Source of the DNA: Pomacea canaliculata | Lineage: Eukaryota; Mollusca; Gastropoda; Architaenioglossa; Ampullariidae | Reading direction: 5' to 3' | NCBI RefSeq assembly: GCF_003073045.1 | Contig: NC_037602.1 | Location: 13,581,731-13,645,730, forward strand | Length of the DNA stretch: 64,000 bases | In this document: piece after piece, positions 11,891 through 26,400 of the stretch | Layout of the letters: every line of letters starts with the position of its first letter | How positions within the stretch are numbered: the stretch's first letter is position 1 | Notes under the pieces: model-generated | What the model was told of the DNA's origin: nothing | Database searches by the model: none | What the model saw: only the letters and a program-made list of their open reading frames with translations | Position numbers and translations under genes: made by a program

Positions 11891-14130
11891 TAGGAGCAAG
11901 GACTGACGTGCGCGCGGTTCCCTTGATGTCATCAGGTGCCTCTCAGGCAATAAACTGCACGAGCGAGTTTAGCCTGAGGGATGCGCGGAGAGGGGGAGAT
12001 ACGGGCTGCTCTGGAATCCTAGCGAGCTTGGCGGCATGATGCTCGGCGAGCAGACTGTGCGAGGCGCAAACAGTATAGCCAGCTACGACCTGCGGAATGG
12101 ATCACTCACAGACTTGCGGTGTGGAGCTTTCTCTAACGGGACCGTGCACCACTGAGCATGAAGATAAGAGTGTACTCTTAGAACGAAGCCCGTCACCTTT
12201 CGGAAAGAAAATCGCCGTTAATCGGCGACCTCATCTGCCTTCGTGAGCTTCGTTCATTTCAGGCCATCATCTGGGTTTTTTTTTTTCTGTTTGTGCACGC
12301 CTCTACTGGCGTTGAAAAAAGCGCGTGTGAAGAACCACAGACTTTTTTTGTCTTTCGCGAGAAGTTCGTCGAATAGTGATCAACTTGAGCATGCACACCA
12401 CTTATTAGACCGGTAAAGGCGACAAACTTGGTTCTAGCTTATTAACGTCGGCCATGGGTCTTATTTGTTGTTTTATTCTCTAAAGGCGCGTGGAGAAACT
12501 GATACCACGTGCAGAACAGAGGCAGGCGCTTGCTGATCATCGAGGCCTCTCCGCCGATGATGCGCCGAGCAGGCGTTACAAGGCTATCGGTTGCAGACCT
12601 AATGCGAACGCCAGCCCGGTGCCTAGCTAAACAATAAACCATGACCTGTTGCTGTCTCGCACAGGAAACACTCGTTGTTGGTGCCATTGTTCGTACGCAT
12701 GCGCAGATAGCTATTTTGAGTTTGAAACTGCCAAGATCCCATAGATGGATTTTCTGAAATTTTCTGCTGCTTTTACTTGGATGCAAAAGAACAAAAAAAA
12801 AGCAAACAAACAAACAAACAAACAAAAAAACACAAAAAAACCACGAAAAAACCCAAAACAAACAAAAAACAAAACAAAACAAAAAACCAAACAAACCCAA
12901 AAACAAAAAAATAAATCGAGAGTCCCGAACCAGGAAAGAGCTGCGTCTCTACTTGTGGTTACCAACCTTCCGTAAGTCACAAAAAATTAACTTTCATCAG
13001 CAGCAGTAACACTTCGAGTCCCACGAGTGAGATGAACGAGCGTTTCTTTTTCTACATTAATAATAATAATATTACATTTACCCTGTGACCTCTATGGACA
13101 CTTTAACGTGCAGAAAAGCCACATAGAACCATATCTGGATATATACCATTATTTCGACGTGAGGTCTCCTTGACGACCAGCAGAAAGTGTCTACGATATA
13201 TCGCAGACAGACAATTCTTTCAATAGCGAGGGCGTCTTGGAGTTACAGTTAGCCCGCTTTTCTTTTTAGAACGCAAGTGCGATACACGTTCAGGGAGCAG
13301 TTGGCAGCGAGGGTTCCAATGTTATGTGTTGAATGAAGATGGTTTGGTTAGCCTTTTCTTCCCACAGCTCTCCTTTCCTTCAGCCTTTTTTAGTCTTTAG
13401 CACTTCCAGTAGATGGCAGTGTGCATGCTCTTCCGGTGTCATGAGATGAACTGCTCGAAATGGCTTCGAGTGCGCATCTGCAGGGATCAACACACTATAA
13501 TAGTATAACTCCGCGAATACAATCCTAGGGGGAAAAAAAAGGCAGACGAACCCTACGAAAAATCCGATTAAGCGACGAGAAAAAAAAACTTGCTATTTTT
13601 GTACAGCTGACATTTCACTGAGCTATATCACAACACCTACTCGATCCGCAAGTCTGCGCATGCGAACTCAAAGCCATCTCGATCAGCTCATTTCGCGACA
13701 CCACGGACGTATATAGGAGTTCGTGGTGACACTAGCAACATAGGCCCAAGTGCATACCACATCGCTTAGCGATAGCTGGAGGATTATTTCACTGGCGCAT
13801 TCATTGTCCTGCTATAGTTAACATCTACGTTGTGCAAAATAAAGATTACAGAGAATATAAATGTAGAAAGGAATGGTCATGGTCCACTCCTACTCAGTGG
13901 ATCAAGAAAGCATCCTCTGTATTTCGATGCAATGTGCACCACCAAAACAAAACACACAATAGGAGAAAGGCGAGCAATTTGCCCGAAGCATAAGCAGACC
14001 CCCATCTAAAACCGCCACCTCGGTAAATTATCACAATTTACGATCATCATCTGCGTTCGCTGCTTCTTCAAACATAAAGCAAATTTAAAATTTAGTTCCT
14101 TAATATATATATACACACACAAAATTCGCT
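11891..14130. other. intergenic between the small-protein candidate and EFL1
   Basis: No coding signal. It contains an A/C-rich low-complexity tract (12785-12912, aaac/aaaaac runs), a short taa run at 13058-13070, and AT-rich sequence leading to the EFL1 3' end. The long minus-strand open frame over the tract (12442-12906) encodes only Phe/Cys/Leu low complexity in its first part. Confidence 0.5.
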
Positions 14131-14146
14131 TTCGTTTGTAGTTTCT

Positions 14147-14158
14147 TTTATTTTTATT
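14147..14158 (-). promoter_or_regulatory. candidate polyadenylation signals of EFL1
   Basis: Two AATAAA hexamers read on the minus strand (14147-14152 and 14153-14158), about 330 bases past the EFL1 stop at 14486-14488. This would give a 3' UTR of roughly 350 bases. No cDNA support is available here. Confidence 0.4.
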
Positions 14159-14485
14159 AAACTGAACTACAAAGACCGCAATCTCAATTGACAAAACCCA
14201 ACGAACCGCGCCAAGATTTTAGATTACCATGAGAACACATCACATTCACATCACCTTTCTTCGTGGTAACTTCTATTTCAAACTCCCTTTTATGCATAAT
14301 ATAGCTTAATGGCAGACTCCATCATTTTTGCTCTGAACATTCTTTGCCTCATTCCTTGCTCCATGCACACACACACTTCTCATTTACTACGTGCACACAA
14401 CGAGTGCCTGCTCCGTGCACACATACTCTCTCCATGTATACAAGGTATTCAGCTGCACGCATGTCATTCAAATCAGAGGCCGAAA

Positions 14486-17400
14486 TCACTTTTTGCGTGT
14501 TAAGGTCCGCTGCTTTTCGGCAAACTCCACGATTTTCTCGTCGACCCTCAGGCCCTTGCGGCGCCGCACCTCGTTCATGTAGACAAGCGCGCGGTTCTCG
14601 CTGTCTGCCTTCTCGCCGTACAGCATGTACTCCTCCTCCGTCGACGGCACCCAGAATGGGTCTACATCCAGAACCTGCAGGAAGACACGGCATGTCGACA
14701 ATGAGACGATAAATCACTATGAATAGTCCTTCAACAGAAACGCTGTGAGTGTGTGCGAGCGCGCGCGCGTTTAGATGCCGTACTACACTGCGTTTATGAA
14801 AATTCACCACTGAATATTTTCCACAGAACTATAATAATTATTTTCTCGGTCTCACTATGCCCACAAACGATGAGCAAGCCTTGTGTCTCTCCCTCCACCG
14901 AAAAAAAATAAAAAATAAAGTAAACGAAAGCAAATACAAACAGTACATCAAAGAGCTAACCTCCCAGTGACTGAAGGAAAGTTGTGGATTAGCCAGACCC
15001 GACGTTCGCTTTCTCATCTCCTCAGCCAGACCAAAGCTCTCCACGATGGGGAACTCGGCTTTGATGTTAAATACCTGTGTTCCCTCTTTCAGTTCTTCGG
15101 CAATCACCCGACCATTGCGCTTTCCAATTACCGCATAGAGTTTGCCTGCAGAGAAAGGTCGAGGCTTCTAGAATTCAAAGTATGCTATATGCGTGCAACA
15201 ATTTGTGTATGCACGATGGTTTGGTTGGTTGGTTGCGCTTTAGACTGTGCCAGTCACGGCGAGAGAAGGTAATGACACATTCAAAAGGTGGAAAACAAAA
15301 CCTCCAGGTGATACAATTAATAACAACATCCTTACCAATAAATGCCAACATAAAGAAAAAGGATAATAAAAAAGGTTAGATACTGTAATATACGTAAAAA
15401 GGGTGTTGTGGCCTTAAAGGCCACCATTTAACCAAAGACCATCAACCAAAATCTAACAGAACATAAAAACCTTAAATCTGATGGGAAAGCCCTATATTCT
15501 TTATATATATATATAAAAGCTGCAGAAGGCATGGACCTGAACAAAGAAAACAAGGCTTTAAAAAAAATTGCTGGTGAACACTTTGGAGACCAGGACAAGT
15601 AATGTGTGTCCCATCCTAAGTCTACTGAGCACTACCTCCTCCCACGTCTCAGAACGGCATGGAGGTAGGGGGTCAGAAAGACGGAAGAATAGCATGTAAC
15701 TTATTCTGGCCCAGAGTGTCCCAGTGGCGTTGCCAAGTGAAGTGTGTGCATGAGTGAGTTTTTACACTTGTGTGCCTGTGCGCATACATGCGTGATGTAT
15801 GGTTCAGTAAATAGTGAAATCAGGTGCTCTGCCGCAAACTCACCAAGCACGTCAGTGGTGGCCTGAATGGTGCACCGATACATCGCCACCATCAGACGCT
15901 GCGGCATAGTCTGAAAGGCTTTGCGACACCCGTCCTTGACCACCGACATGAGCTGGCCCGACATTGGACCAAACACATCTTTCTTTCGTCTTCTCTCTCT
16001 CTTTTCGCCTGCATTCGCCGCTTCGTCAGTCGAAGATTTGACACTAGTTGTATGTTCCACGTGTGACGAGGAAGAGAGGGAACTGTTATCTGTGTGTTCT
16101 TTAGTAAACTCGGAGATATGAATGTCTTTCACAGAAGGCACATCGTCCTCATCTAGGTATTTCCATTCTTCGATAATGAAACACACCCCATGCATGGGCT
16201 CCTCACACAATGGTCCGGCCTGGGTGGCCATCTGAAACCCTGCAATGATGCTGCTGTCGTACTGCCTGATCTCAGAAGTGGCTGCACCTGCTTCATCAAG
16301 TTTGTTTGCTTCCATTGTGCTCCACACAGAAAGGCGTTTGTAGCCTGGTATTCTATTAAGCAGAATGTTGGGTCCGTTACGGCGAGGGCCGAATGACCAT
16401 ATATGGTCAATAGTATTCGTCCAATCGGAACCAGCCAACTCAAATTCTCTTTGCAGCTCTTGGTGTAGAGTTTTCAGCTCTCGTCTTGCTGTCTCTTGAA
16501 CCTGTTTTCAAAGGCCAAGATTTTAAATAATAATAATAAAAAAGGGAATTTCTAGATCGCATTCACCTATTTAACAGAAAGCTCAATGATGCCTGAAAAA
16601 AGAAAGGCAAACACACAAAGAAAATAAACGTAAAATGCACATCACACACATATGGACACAGATCAAAACATGTTCGCAAACAGTTCATACAATTTTTTTT
16701 AAAGCCATAAAAGTGAAATAGAAAGTAAAAGACAATGGAAGTGGAGAAGTCAGGGCCTTTAAGTTGCACACAAACTCAGGACTCGAAAGTGGTTTTAAAA
16801 CTGCCAGGAGCTTGAAAGCTCTCTTTCTGAGCTTCTGCTTGCTTTTGTTCCGCTTGAAGACCCACTTTTATAATATTGAAACTGAAAATGTATTATGCAA
16901 CTTGTAATAAACAGAACATTAAAAATGACAGTAAACACATTGCACAGGCCCTTTTCTTCTCTTTACAAACTGTTACAAGTATTCATCAGTGCACATGAGG
17001 ACATATTTAAACGTTGTGTCTCAAATATCAATTTGAGATTTTCATGGATAGCAGATTTTAAAAAAAAAATTAATAAAATCATTAGACCCACCTACCTTCT
17101 ACCAGCAGTACAGAAAGAAAAGACTGGGACTCAAATCTGTTCATGCCATTCGCACTAAATTTTTATGAAACAACAATTCACGTTGAAAAATGTGGCAGCA
17201 TATCCAAACACAAGCACTATGGTTCAAGACCTACTTTTAAACACGTTAAGGAAGAAGGTAGTATGACAGTTTTTGCTGCTGCAGAATTTCTGCATTTAAT
17301 GCTCTTATGTTATAGCATGGCAAAATATTAAGCATATAAAACCAACATTATATGAAATAAAATTCACCTGAAAACCTGTCTGGAGATCAGAGTTTTGACC

Positions 17401-20400
17401 AGCACACTGAGCTGCCATTGCGTCCAGAGTTTTGATAACTTCTTGATGCCGAAGGATGCAATCCACCACACCCAGTGGCAGAGGCACAGCGCAGATTCGA
17501 ATCATACACAACTGGTTTGGGGTGTAAATTTCCACCAAACCCTCACCAACCACCTCCTCATCATTCTCAAAGTCCTTCTGACCACCCACTTTCAGAGGTG
17601 TGTTTTGGTCCTGGATTGCCTCATTCACCATGTCCACTCGTGGTTTTGGAATGATAGTCTCTCGAAATGGCACTATTGGCTTCGACACATTAATCTCCAC
17701 TCTCGCATATCTGATAGAAAGAATGATTCATACTTCTTATAGAGAGCTTGGACTAAACTGTTCAATGATAAACCCAAGAATTTATGTGCTCTGTTTTAAC
17801 ATTGTACTTTCTGACCACTAATACATAGGCTGCATCTTGTACCATGCAGATGTACCTTCTGCCTTAGTCTAAAGCTTGAAAAGTTCAAATGAAGCTTTTA
17901 TGTGAATCCCACAATATTAATTCCTCTTCATTCTTTTATTACCCAGTTTTCATTTACATCTTGTTTAAAAAAAAAATTTGTATACCAGTTTTAAATCTAT
18001 TATTATTACAAAAAGCTCTGTAGTGCTGCATTCACGTAGCATAAACAGCTAAACACTTTTATTTTAGCTGATGATCATTCCTCCATATGTAACAAAATGT
18101 TACTTTAACACATACAGGTTGTGCCCCTTGGTTTCTTAATTGTAGTCTTTTTAAAAAAAAAGTTACACTGGCACCACTCCTCACCTTTCCCTGAGATCGT
18201 CGATGCATCGCTGCAGATGAACCTCACCTGCCGTGACAATGACATGCTCTCCCGTCTCCTGCAGTAGTACACGAACACAGGGGTCTGCCTGATTCAGGAG
18301 CCGCAGCCCCTCAACCAATCTTGACATGTCACCTGTAGCAGAACATTTTTTTTCCTCTAAACATTCCATCTACAGACTTCATTTCAGAGAAGTTTAGTTG
18401 AGAGACTTAAATAAGACAAGTAACTGCGATGTTCAAGAGTTCATATAAAATCAAGATGAATTTTAGTCAGAGACCTAAATAAAAAACTCCAATGTTTAGG
18501 AGTTCATAAGAATGCAAGCTTCAGCTTATATCACAATAAATTTTTCAATCTGTAGCTTCAGCCACAATGTCTTAGTGTGATGATGGTGCATCACTTTAAG
18601 CACTTCAACAAATGTGTGAATGAATCAGTGCAAAGCATTATTCTGGCAGTGCATAACGATTGCATCAAGAAATAAAGCACCATGTACATATGACTATGTA
18701 TGCACATTCGCTCTTCTCAGGCCATCCACGACATATGACAAAATACCAAACTTCAGTGCAATATTTGTTCTCAGCCCAAACTTTTGTAAACTTGTATAAA
18801 TGTCTATGTCAAACAGGAATTGTGGTAGACAAAATCTGAACTCTGTTCAAACTGTTTTCTTCACTAGATCCCCCAATCTTCATTATTACATCGCTTTTAG
18901 AAGCACTTAAATCAACATACTAGGTGACACTGGCTCCACAGCCACACGCATGATAGGTGCAGCATCAAAATACATGTCTGTAAAAGCAGGGCAAGCAACT
19001 GTAGAAGAAATTGTTGCTGACTTCAGTATGTGATTCTCTAGTCCACCTATACCTGAAATGAAAGAATGTATTTTAATACACTGTTCCCACAGAACACTTG
19101 TAAAAACTCTGTTCATGACAAACTACTGATGAAAAAGATTTTTAATGGCAGCTACTGCAACAATTTGTGCACTGGTTTAGTATATTGATACCCAAATGTT
19201 TCTTGACAGCACAGATCATAAAATTCAAAATAAGGCAATCCTTCTTACATAAAGATATTTTTTTTGGAAAATTATAAATCATTCTGTTACTTACATGCCT
19301 TACTAAGGCTTTTTCATTTAAGTCAAAGGCCAACAATGAAAGCATATTTTAGATATGTCAACATACAAAATCACTACCTTTCCTGATCACCTACCAAGAA
19401 CATTTCCAGCCAATACACAATCCAGCTGCTCCAATTCTCTACCCATGAACATGTAAAGATCCTGGACTATGAAGGATGTGATGTGCTGCTCGCTGCTCAA
19501 CTGGCGTACACTGTCACCTACACTTTCCCCATTGTTCTGTAGAATAAAATTCAATTATCCTGTGAATGATGATTGACAGCTTTCTTATGAAGAAAGCATG
19601 AAACACCCAAAAAATGTATTCTTAAATTTCTTGACCATCAACCACCCTCCTTAGATGATAGTAAAACAATAACTGTACCTGAATCAATGCAACTCCTGGA
19701 TCATGCTTTGGACCAAGCACATAAAGGCGTTGACCTTGACGAACAGCTCCACTGAACACACGTGCAAACGCCACGAAAACATGTTCATTGTCATTTTCCC
19801 TATCATGGCACTTACTGTCAGATTCCAGCAGTTGAACTGTTTCTTCCATTGTGGTCTCTGAAAAATAGAAAATGCTCTTTAGCAAGAATATAAGGAATGA
19901 CAGGTGAAGAAAAAACCCAGCAAAAAACATACTTTGGGAAACAATAATCTTATACCTTTCTCAGATTCTCCATTTTGGACATGACTAGGTGGCAGGTTGG
20001 AAGTTGTCTGATTCTCTATTTTCATAGCATAACGCTGTCGAGCCTGCTGTGCCCTTTCTTGAAGTTGTTGCTCTGTAAGAGGCCTGTATGTATACAACAG
20101 AGTGATACAAAAAGAAAGTTCTCACAGATCAATCTTATTCACCTGAGACAACTCATCCTCAAAGCAGGTCTTCATGAACTCTGTCCTTTTCAAATATGAA
20201 CAATATTATTTGATCCTAAACTTAAGCCTAAACCTCGCTTCTTCACTTAAAATATTGACGAGTCCATAACCAACAACCAACGGGCATACATAATGAGATA
20301 AAACATGTTAAAACAACATCCATTCAAACATAAGCATGCAAACATTTGACCTTAGAACTTTTACTGGTTTTATATTTTCTCTTTTGGTCCTTAATCTTCT

Positions 20401-23400
20401 ACTGTTCTTTTCCCCACATATCTAATAATTTATAACAGAATTTCTCTTTCTTGCTTCCAAGAAAATAAACGTAGTAGTTACTGTCATTCTAAACTATTAT
20501 CTTACTTTGGTTTGTTTTGAGGTAGACTTTTCCTCTCGACAGGAAACATTTTCGATACATAAATAATAACAGGGGCATCATCTTCAGAAGAACATGCCAA
20601 GAAATCTGGACATAAGATCAAAAGCAAAATCTTACAGACTTACTAAATTTACTTTTCACTGTGATCAGCAGTAGCACTTCTTAAACTCACATACAGAATA
20701 AATCAAAAATTTAACTCACTGAGCACACACAGAAATGGAAATTAAGATCTAACAGAGTCCAATCTGTGATGTTACAAATGTCCATGGACAAGCCTAATTA
20801 ACATAGTTCCAGCTGTCTTACTGGTTGAAGCATTGATGACATAAATGTACCCTTGTCTGTGTTTTGTCCCTTTTTTTGTGATGATGTTTGTAGGCATGTG
20901 TCTTGGAAAAGTGTTCTTCCCTCAGATTTTGTGAAATACTGTTTTGTACTAACCTTGTTTTTTGGAAGAATAAGAAAAAAAAGGATCTTAAAAGAAACAA
21001 ATTTTTTTCTATACTTTGTACACATGCCTTATCTACCAGATTGCCTAAAATGAATCACAAGAGCTTACCCATTTTTAGCTGTCTAGTCTGAGGTGGAAAG
21101 GAGTCAAACTGGCGGTTTTGGCTGCACATTAGTTTTTCAACCCTTTCTTCTGACATCTGAAGGGGTGACGGTAACTGTTCTGCCACAACAGCTTCAACAA
21201 AAAATGACAGTTCTATACTGCTTGCAGTTCTAGAGTCACCAGCACGAAATACAAAAACATGACAGACACACACACACGTGTTCAACAAACGTACAAATGA
21301 GAGTATCTGAGAGTGAGGGAGAAAGGGTGAGGAGGAGAATGAGTAAATGAACGAGTTTATATTAAGAACAGTTTTCTAAGGTCTTTCCAGAAATTCTGGG
21401 CCACAGTGTATGTTATCTGTTGTATAACATTTTCAAGTTTTAAAACTTACCTAAAACTGCATTAGAAACTGGAAGCCATTGAGCTGCAATAGCCTGCAGC
21501 TGTACTCGTGAGTCTGAGTGTTTCATATCTCGAGGTGCCACTTTGAGACCAAGTGATTTAATTATCTTTTCAGTCATCTCCTTATCTCTGAAAAACAAAA
21601 GCTGTTTCTGTCATTTGTGTCCAAACAAACATAAACAAACAAACAAAAACCAAAATTTGTTTTTAATGTTTTTAAAATAAATAAGCAATACAGGATCACA
21701 ATGTGGAGCCAGCCAGGCCATCGCCTCATTTAGAAGCACATATAAGGCAAAAAACATCAGTCAGATAACCAATCTGAGAATCTTCAAGTCAAACGTGATC
21801 AGCACCCTCCTTTACGGATCAGAATCATGGAAGATGACCAAAACCATCAGTAACAAGCTTGACGTCTTCCAAAACAGATCCCTCAGGTGCATACTTAATA
21901 TCTTTTGGCCAAATACCATCACCAACAAAGAACTCCACCGAAGAACTAAAACCGAGTCCATCACCACGCAGGTTCAACAAAAGCGTGGGCGATGGATTGG
22001 ACATGTGCTAGGCCAGCAGACAGCAGACCTCTCCAGAGTCGCCCTACGATAGACTCCAGATAGCCGAAGAAAACGAGGCCACCCAAAGGAAACTTGGAGA
22101 AGAACAGTGGAACAGATGAAAGGAAAGGGCTGGACATGGGGTCACCTGGAGTGGGTTTCAGCCGATCGACATCGGTGGGGGACTCCTGTTGAGACCTTAT
22201 ATGCAACCTGATGCACGAAGAGGAATAGATAGATAGAAAGGATCACAAATCAACAAATGAAAACAGACTTGCTCTATATATATTTATATCTTCTACTACT
22301 AATACCGTTCTTCAACATTCTTATATTTATATAAATTATATCAGAACTAAATTAATTTTGAGCATATCCTTTATCACTAGGAAACTGGAAAGAATAAAGG
22401 AAAGAGCAAAAGAAAGGAGAAAAAGAAGTAGGTGGAATCAAGTCTGATATTAATTCTGAGATTTCAAATATATAAAGAAACAAAAGTACAAACCTTTTCT
22501 CCACAATAGCATCATACATGGCCCAGATATTCTCCAAAACAAACTGTACAAACAACGGCTTCTTTCCTTTGGACTGAGGACATATTTTTAGCACACAACT
22601 AAGTTCTCACAAAATCTCCAAGTGTATTGTGTGACTATGGTAATGGAAATATATCACAGCATAGAGAGCACTACACTTAGTGACTCAAAACTTGCCTACA
22701 GGTCTTTCCATGAGAATATTTTTTTAATTCCTCACACTGAAATCATTTTTCCCTACACTAGGCTGAAATAATTTAATAATTTGATAGTATACTAATGAAA
22801 TTAAAAATATGATTCTGCCAAACTCTGTATCTAACAACAGTTTATAAAAGCTATATAAAAAAAAACCAGTGGATCACAAAAAAAATTATATGCCAAGGGG
22901 GAAAAAAAAAAAAATCAGGTAAGAATATTCACCTGAGCACCTTTAACTACACGCTGAGCTTTCATGTTGACAAAGTAGTCCCCCCATAATGTTTTCTGTA
23001 AAGCGGCCTTGTTAATATTAAGCTTGACTGCATACATCTCTGCAAAATGGTTAATGCTGAAACAAACCAAAGATGTGCATAAATTCTCTCTTATTGTGCA
23101 TTTATTCAAAGACTTCGTGTGGAGAGAATGAACTATTACAATCAGACAGCCTAAGCTCTGTACTTGATTTTACTTTTTTTGTGTGTGCGTAGTTAAAATG
23201 TTTTTATGCTGTGCAAGAAGTCTGTAAACCTGCTAATAAAACATTTTGAGGCATGTCAGACATTCATGATACTCTGTCTTTGTTACTTGGTTTCTCTTTG
23301 AGTTTTCTGTATTCGTCTTTTATTAATCAGTATTGCTGCTTATCCTTCCAATGTTCATATGCTGTTTGTTTTTCTGTCCCTCCTATGTTGCCCATGTCTT

Positions 23401-26400
23401 GTTCTTGTTCTTAAGCACTACAAGCATGCTCCTTACAAGTGTGAGTTTGCACTATACAAATCTTGCATTTATTATTATTATTATTTGTGGTACCTTGTGG
23501 CAGTTATAATCTTATAATCTGTTCTAAAAGAACTAAGCCACTTACGTAAATCCCCAGCCATCTAAAGCACTAGCAAATATAACGTTGCCTCGATCAGGTG
23601 AAAAGAAGATATTTTTTTCGTCGTCTTCATCTTCAATAGTTGTCCAGTCATAGGCCTATGAGGGGAAAAAAGTAAAATTTATTTATAATAATAGAATTCG
23701 TAGAGCACATTTTCCAATGAGGAGACAAGCTCAATGTGCTGTGCATGAAATACAAATGAACTGACAATCACCAATATACAAAAAAGCATAAGCAGCAGCA
23801 AAAAGAATGACACCCTGCCAAACATGATCAAAGTGCAGGGATGAGGATGAAGACACACAAGACTTTTAACTCTTCCACAAAGAAACATGTCCTGGCTGAA
23901 CTATTCCCTCTTTGTTAAACTTCAACAAGCTTCAGAGTGCCCAAAACCCATGCTGCCCACATTGTGAGAGGTACAAATCTGATCTTATCACACAACCTCT
24001 CAGAAGTAGTTGTACGATGACTCGTCCTGCCAAGTTATCCACAAGGGCAAACTCACTAAACCTTTCGTAATGAAGACTGGTGTAAGAGAGGACTGCATAC
24101 TATCACTCACAATCTTCCTGATGATTATAGACTGGATCATGTGCAAGACAACACCAGTATCCAGTGGACCTTCACCAAACAGCTAGAGGACCTGAACTTT
24201 GCAGATGACATTAGTCTCCTAACTCATCAGCAGCAGCATGCACAAACAAAACTGAGTAAGCTAACAGAGGAAGCAGAGAAGACTGGCTTAAAGGTCAACA
24301 GAAAAAAGAACGAAGTGATGAGAATCAACAACAAGCAAGAACTCCCAATCCAACTTCGAGGAGAGAACATTCTGGAAACAGATCACTTCATGTATCTGGG
24401 GAGCATTGTCAACAAGGATGGTAAAGTGGATGATGAGATCAAAAGCTGCATCAACAGGGTCAGGCATGGTTTGTAATGTTAACAGCCTACGCCCCATCTG
24501 GAACTCCCGAATATAATCCTTCTGCAATAAGACCTGCATCTTCAACACCAATGTGATGGCAGTCCTACTGTATGATTCTGAAACCTGGAGAATGACAAAC
24601 ACCATCAACAACAAGCTCCAGACCTTTACCAACCAATGCCTACACCATAGTCTGGGAATAAGGTGACCTGAAAAGATCTCCAACAACAGGCTGTGGAAAA
24701 GAACTAATCAGAATGCCACTAGCCAAGACATCAAAAAGCACAAATGAAGCTCAATTGGACACACCCTGCACAAACCAGGAGCAACCATTGCCAGGCAGGC
24801 ACTTGACTGGAACCCTCAGGGGAAGAGGAGAGCTGTGAGACCAAAGCAGACTTGCAAATGAACAGTAGCGAGCAAGGCAAAGGACGTCAGAATTACACAG
24901 GCCCAACTGAGGGGGGCTGTCCAAAACTTGGTCCACTGGCGAGGTGTTGTTGCAGCCCTATGGTCCTCAAGGAGTAACAAGGAATGAACTAAACTCGCTC
25001 TGCTATCATTGGAACCAGAACTTTTCCCCAGGATATCTTTCTGTTATTAACTCCACACCACATCAGTCAGGTCAGAGGGAAAAAAGTTGGTCACTGGTGG
25101 CAGAAGCTGACAGGATGAGTCAAATGTAACTGTTCCTGTGAAGATCAAGGAAGACTAATTTGCAAACTGCAATGATGTGAGATTCATGAGACAATGTGCT
25201 GATAATACCACCAAGATTCCCGATTGTCATTTTGAAAGAAATTAAATATCAAGAAGAGAAAAAGAATCATAGAACACATAAGAATTATTTTAGCACATAG
25301 TGATTAGTTTCCTGATCTGAAGCAGTTCACAACTAGTATTGTACCTCCAAAGACAGGCAAAATAACACACTCGTGTAAGTAGTAAGAATTAATATCGTGT
25401 TTCCTGTCCTGAGTACACTGACCTTCGGAGTTACTGAGAATTAACATGAAAATTCTATGAAAACTATATTAAAAAAAAGAAGAAAGAGAAGATGACACAT
25501 TTACCTTCTGTTCCTCTTCAGTGCTTTGAGCAGCGGCTTGCTGGAAATACATTGACAAGATATAAGACATATTTCTTATTGAGGCATAGTGCCAAAGGAT
25601 GCTTATCTTTACATAAACTCACTTTAACAACAACCTTGTACTGTAGCTTTTAACCTCTGAAAGATCACAGAAATAGCTTTTAATGATATGACAATACAAA
25701 CCAATTTTTTTTTGTAATGTCACTGATGCACTTTGAATAAAAAATTTTTGTGACAACCATATTTCATTTTTCTTAGTACTGACATCTAGGTGAAAGTTTC
25801 ATATACTGAACCATTTGGGGGTTTACAAATGATTTAAACAGAAGTTTACTCTACAGTGGGTTCTTTTGGTATGTTTAAGTTATATTTTCTTATTTTTAAG
25901 CTGGGGAGAGGGAGGTTACAGGATTACTATTTTACTATCTCTGCATTGTTTTATAAATGCACTTTTTGAAAAGAGCTATTTAAAAAAAGAATTCAAAATT
26001 CATAAACTCACTGCTGAGGTCCTTTCCATAGCATCTGATGTGAACAATTGATTTGTCAACAGATTAACCTAGAGATACATAAAACTCCTGATGATGCTTA
26101 TAGACACTTGCAATTCATACAATTTATAAATGTGTGTCAAATTTGCCAAACTGCTCAAAAGGGTCTCCAGACACTAATAACATGTACCTTTTTGTTTGCA
26201 TTTAGCATTATTCCTTTACAGATGTTATGAAAGCATGAAACTATATGAATTTAAAGTAAATATCCCGAGTCCAGCCCTTCCCATTAACGGTCTAGTAAAT
26301 CCATTGATGTAGTAGTCTTACTATTAGTATCAAGACCCTAATTATCTAAATGTTAAATCACTTATCATCTAATTTCTTATAAATGTTTATATGGGACAGA

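Noticed and set aside
12442-12906. 154-codon minus-strand open frame
   Set aside because: Half of it is translated from an A/C low-complexity tract and gives only Phe/Cys/Leu runs. There is no other sign of a gene.
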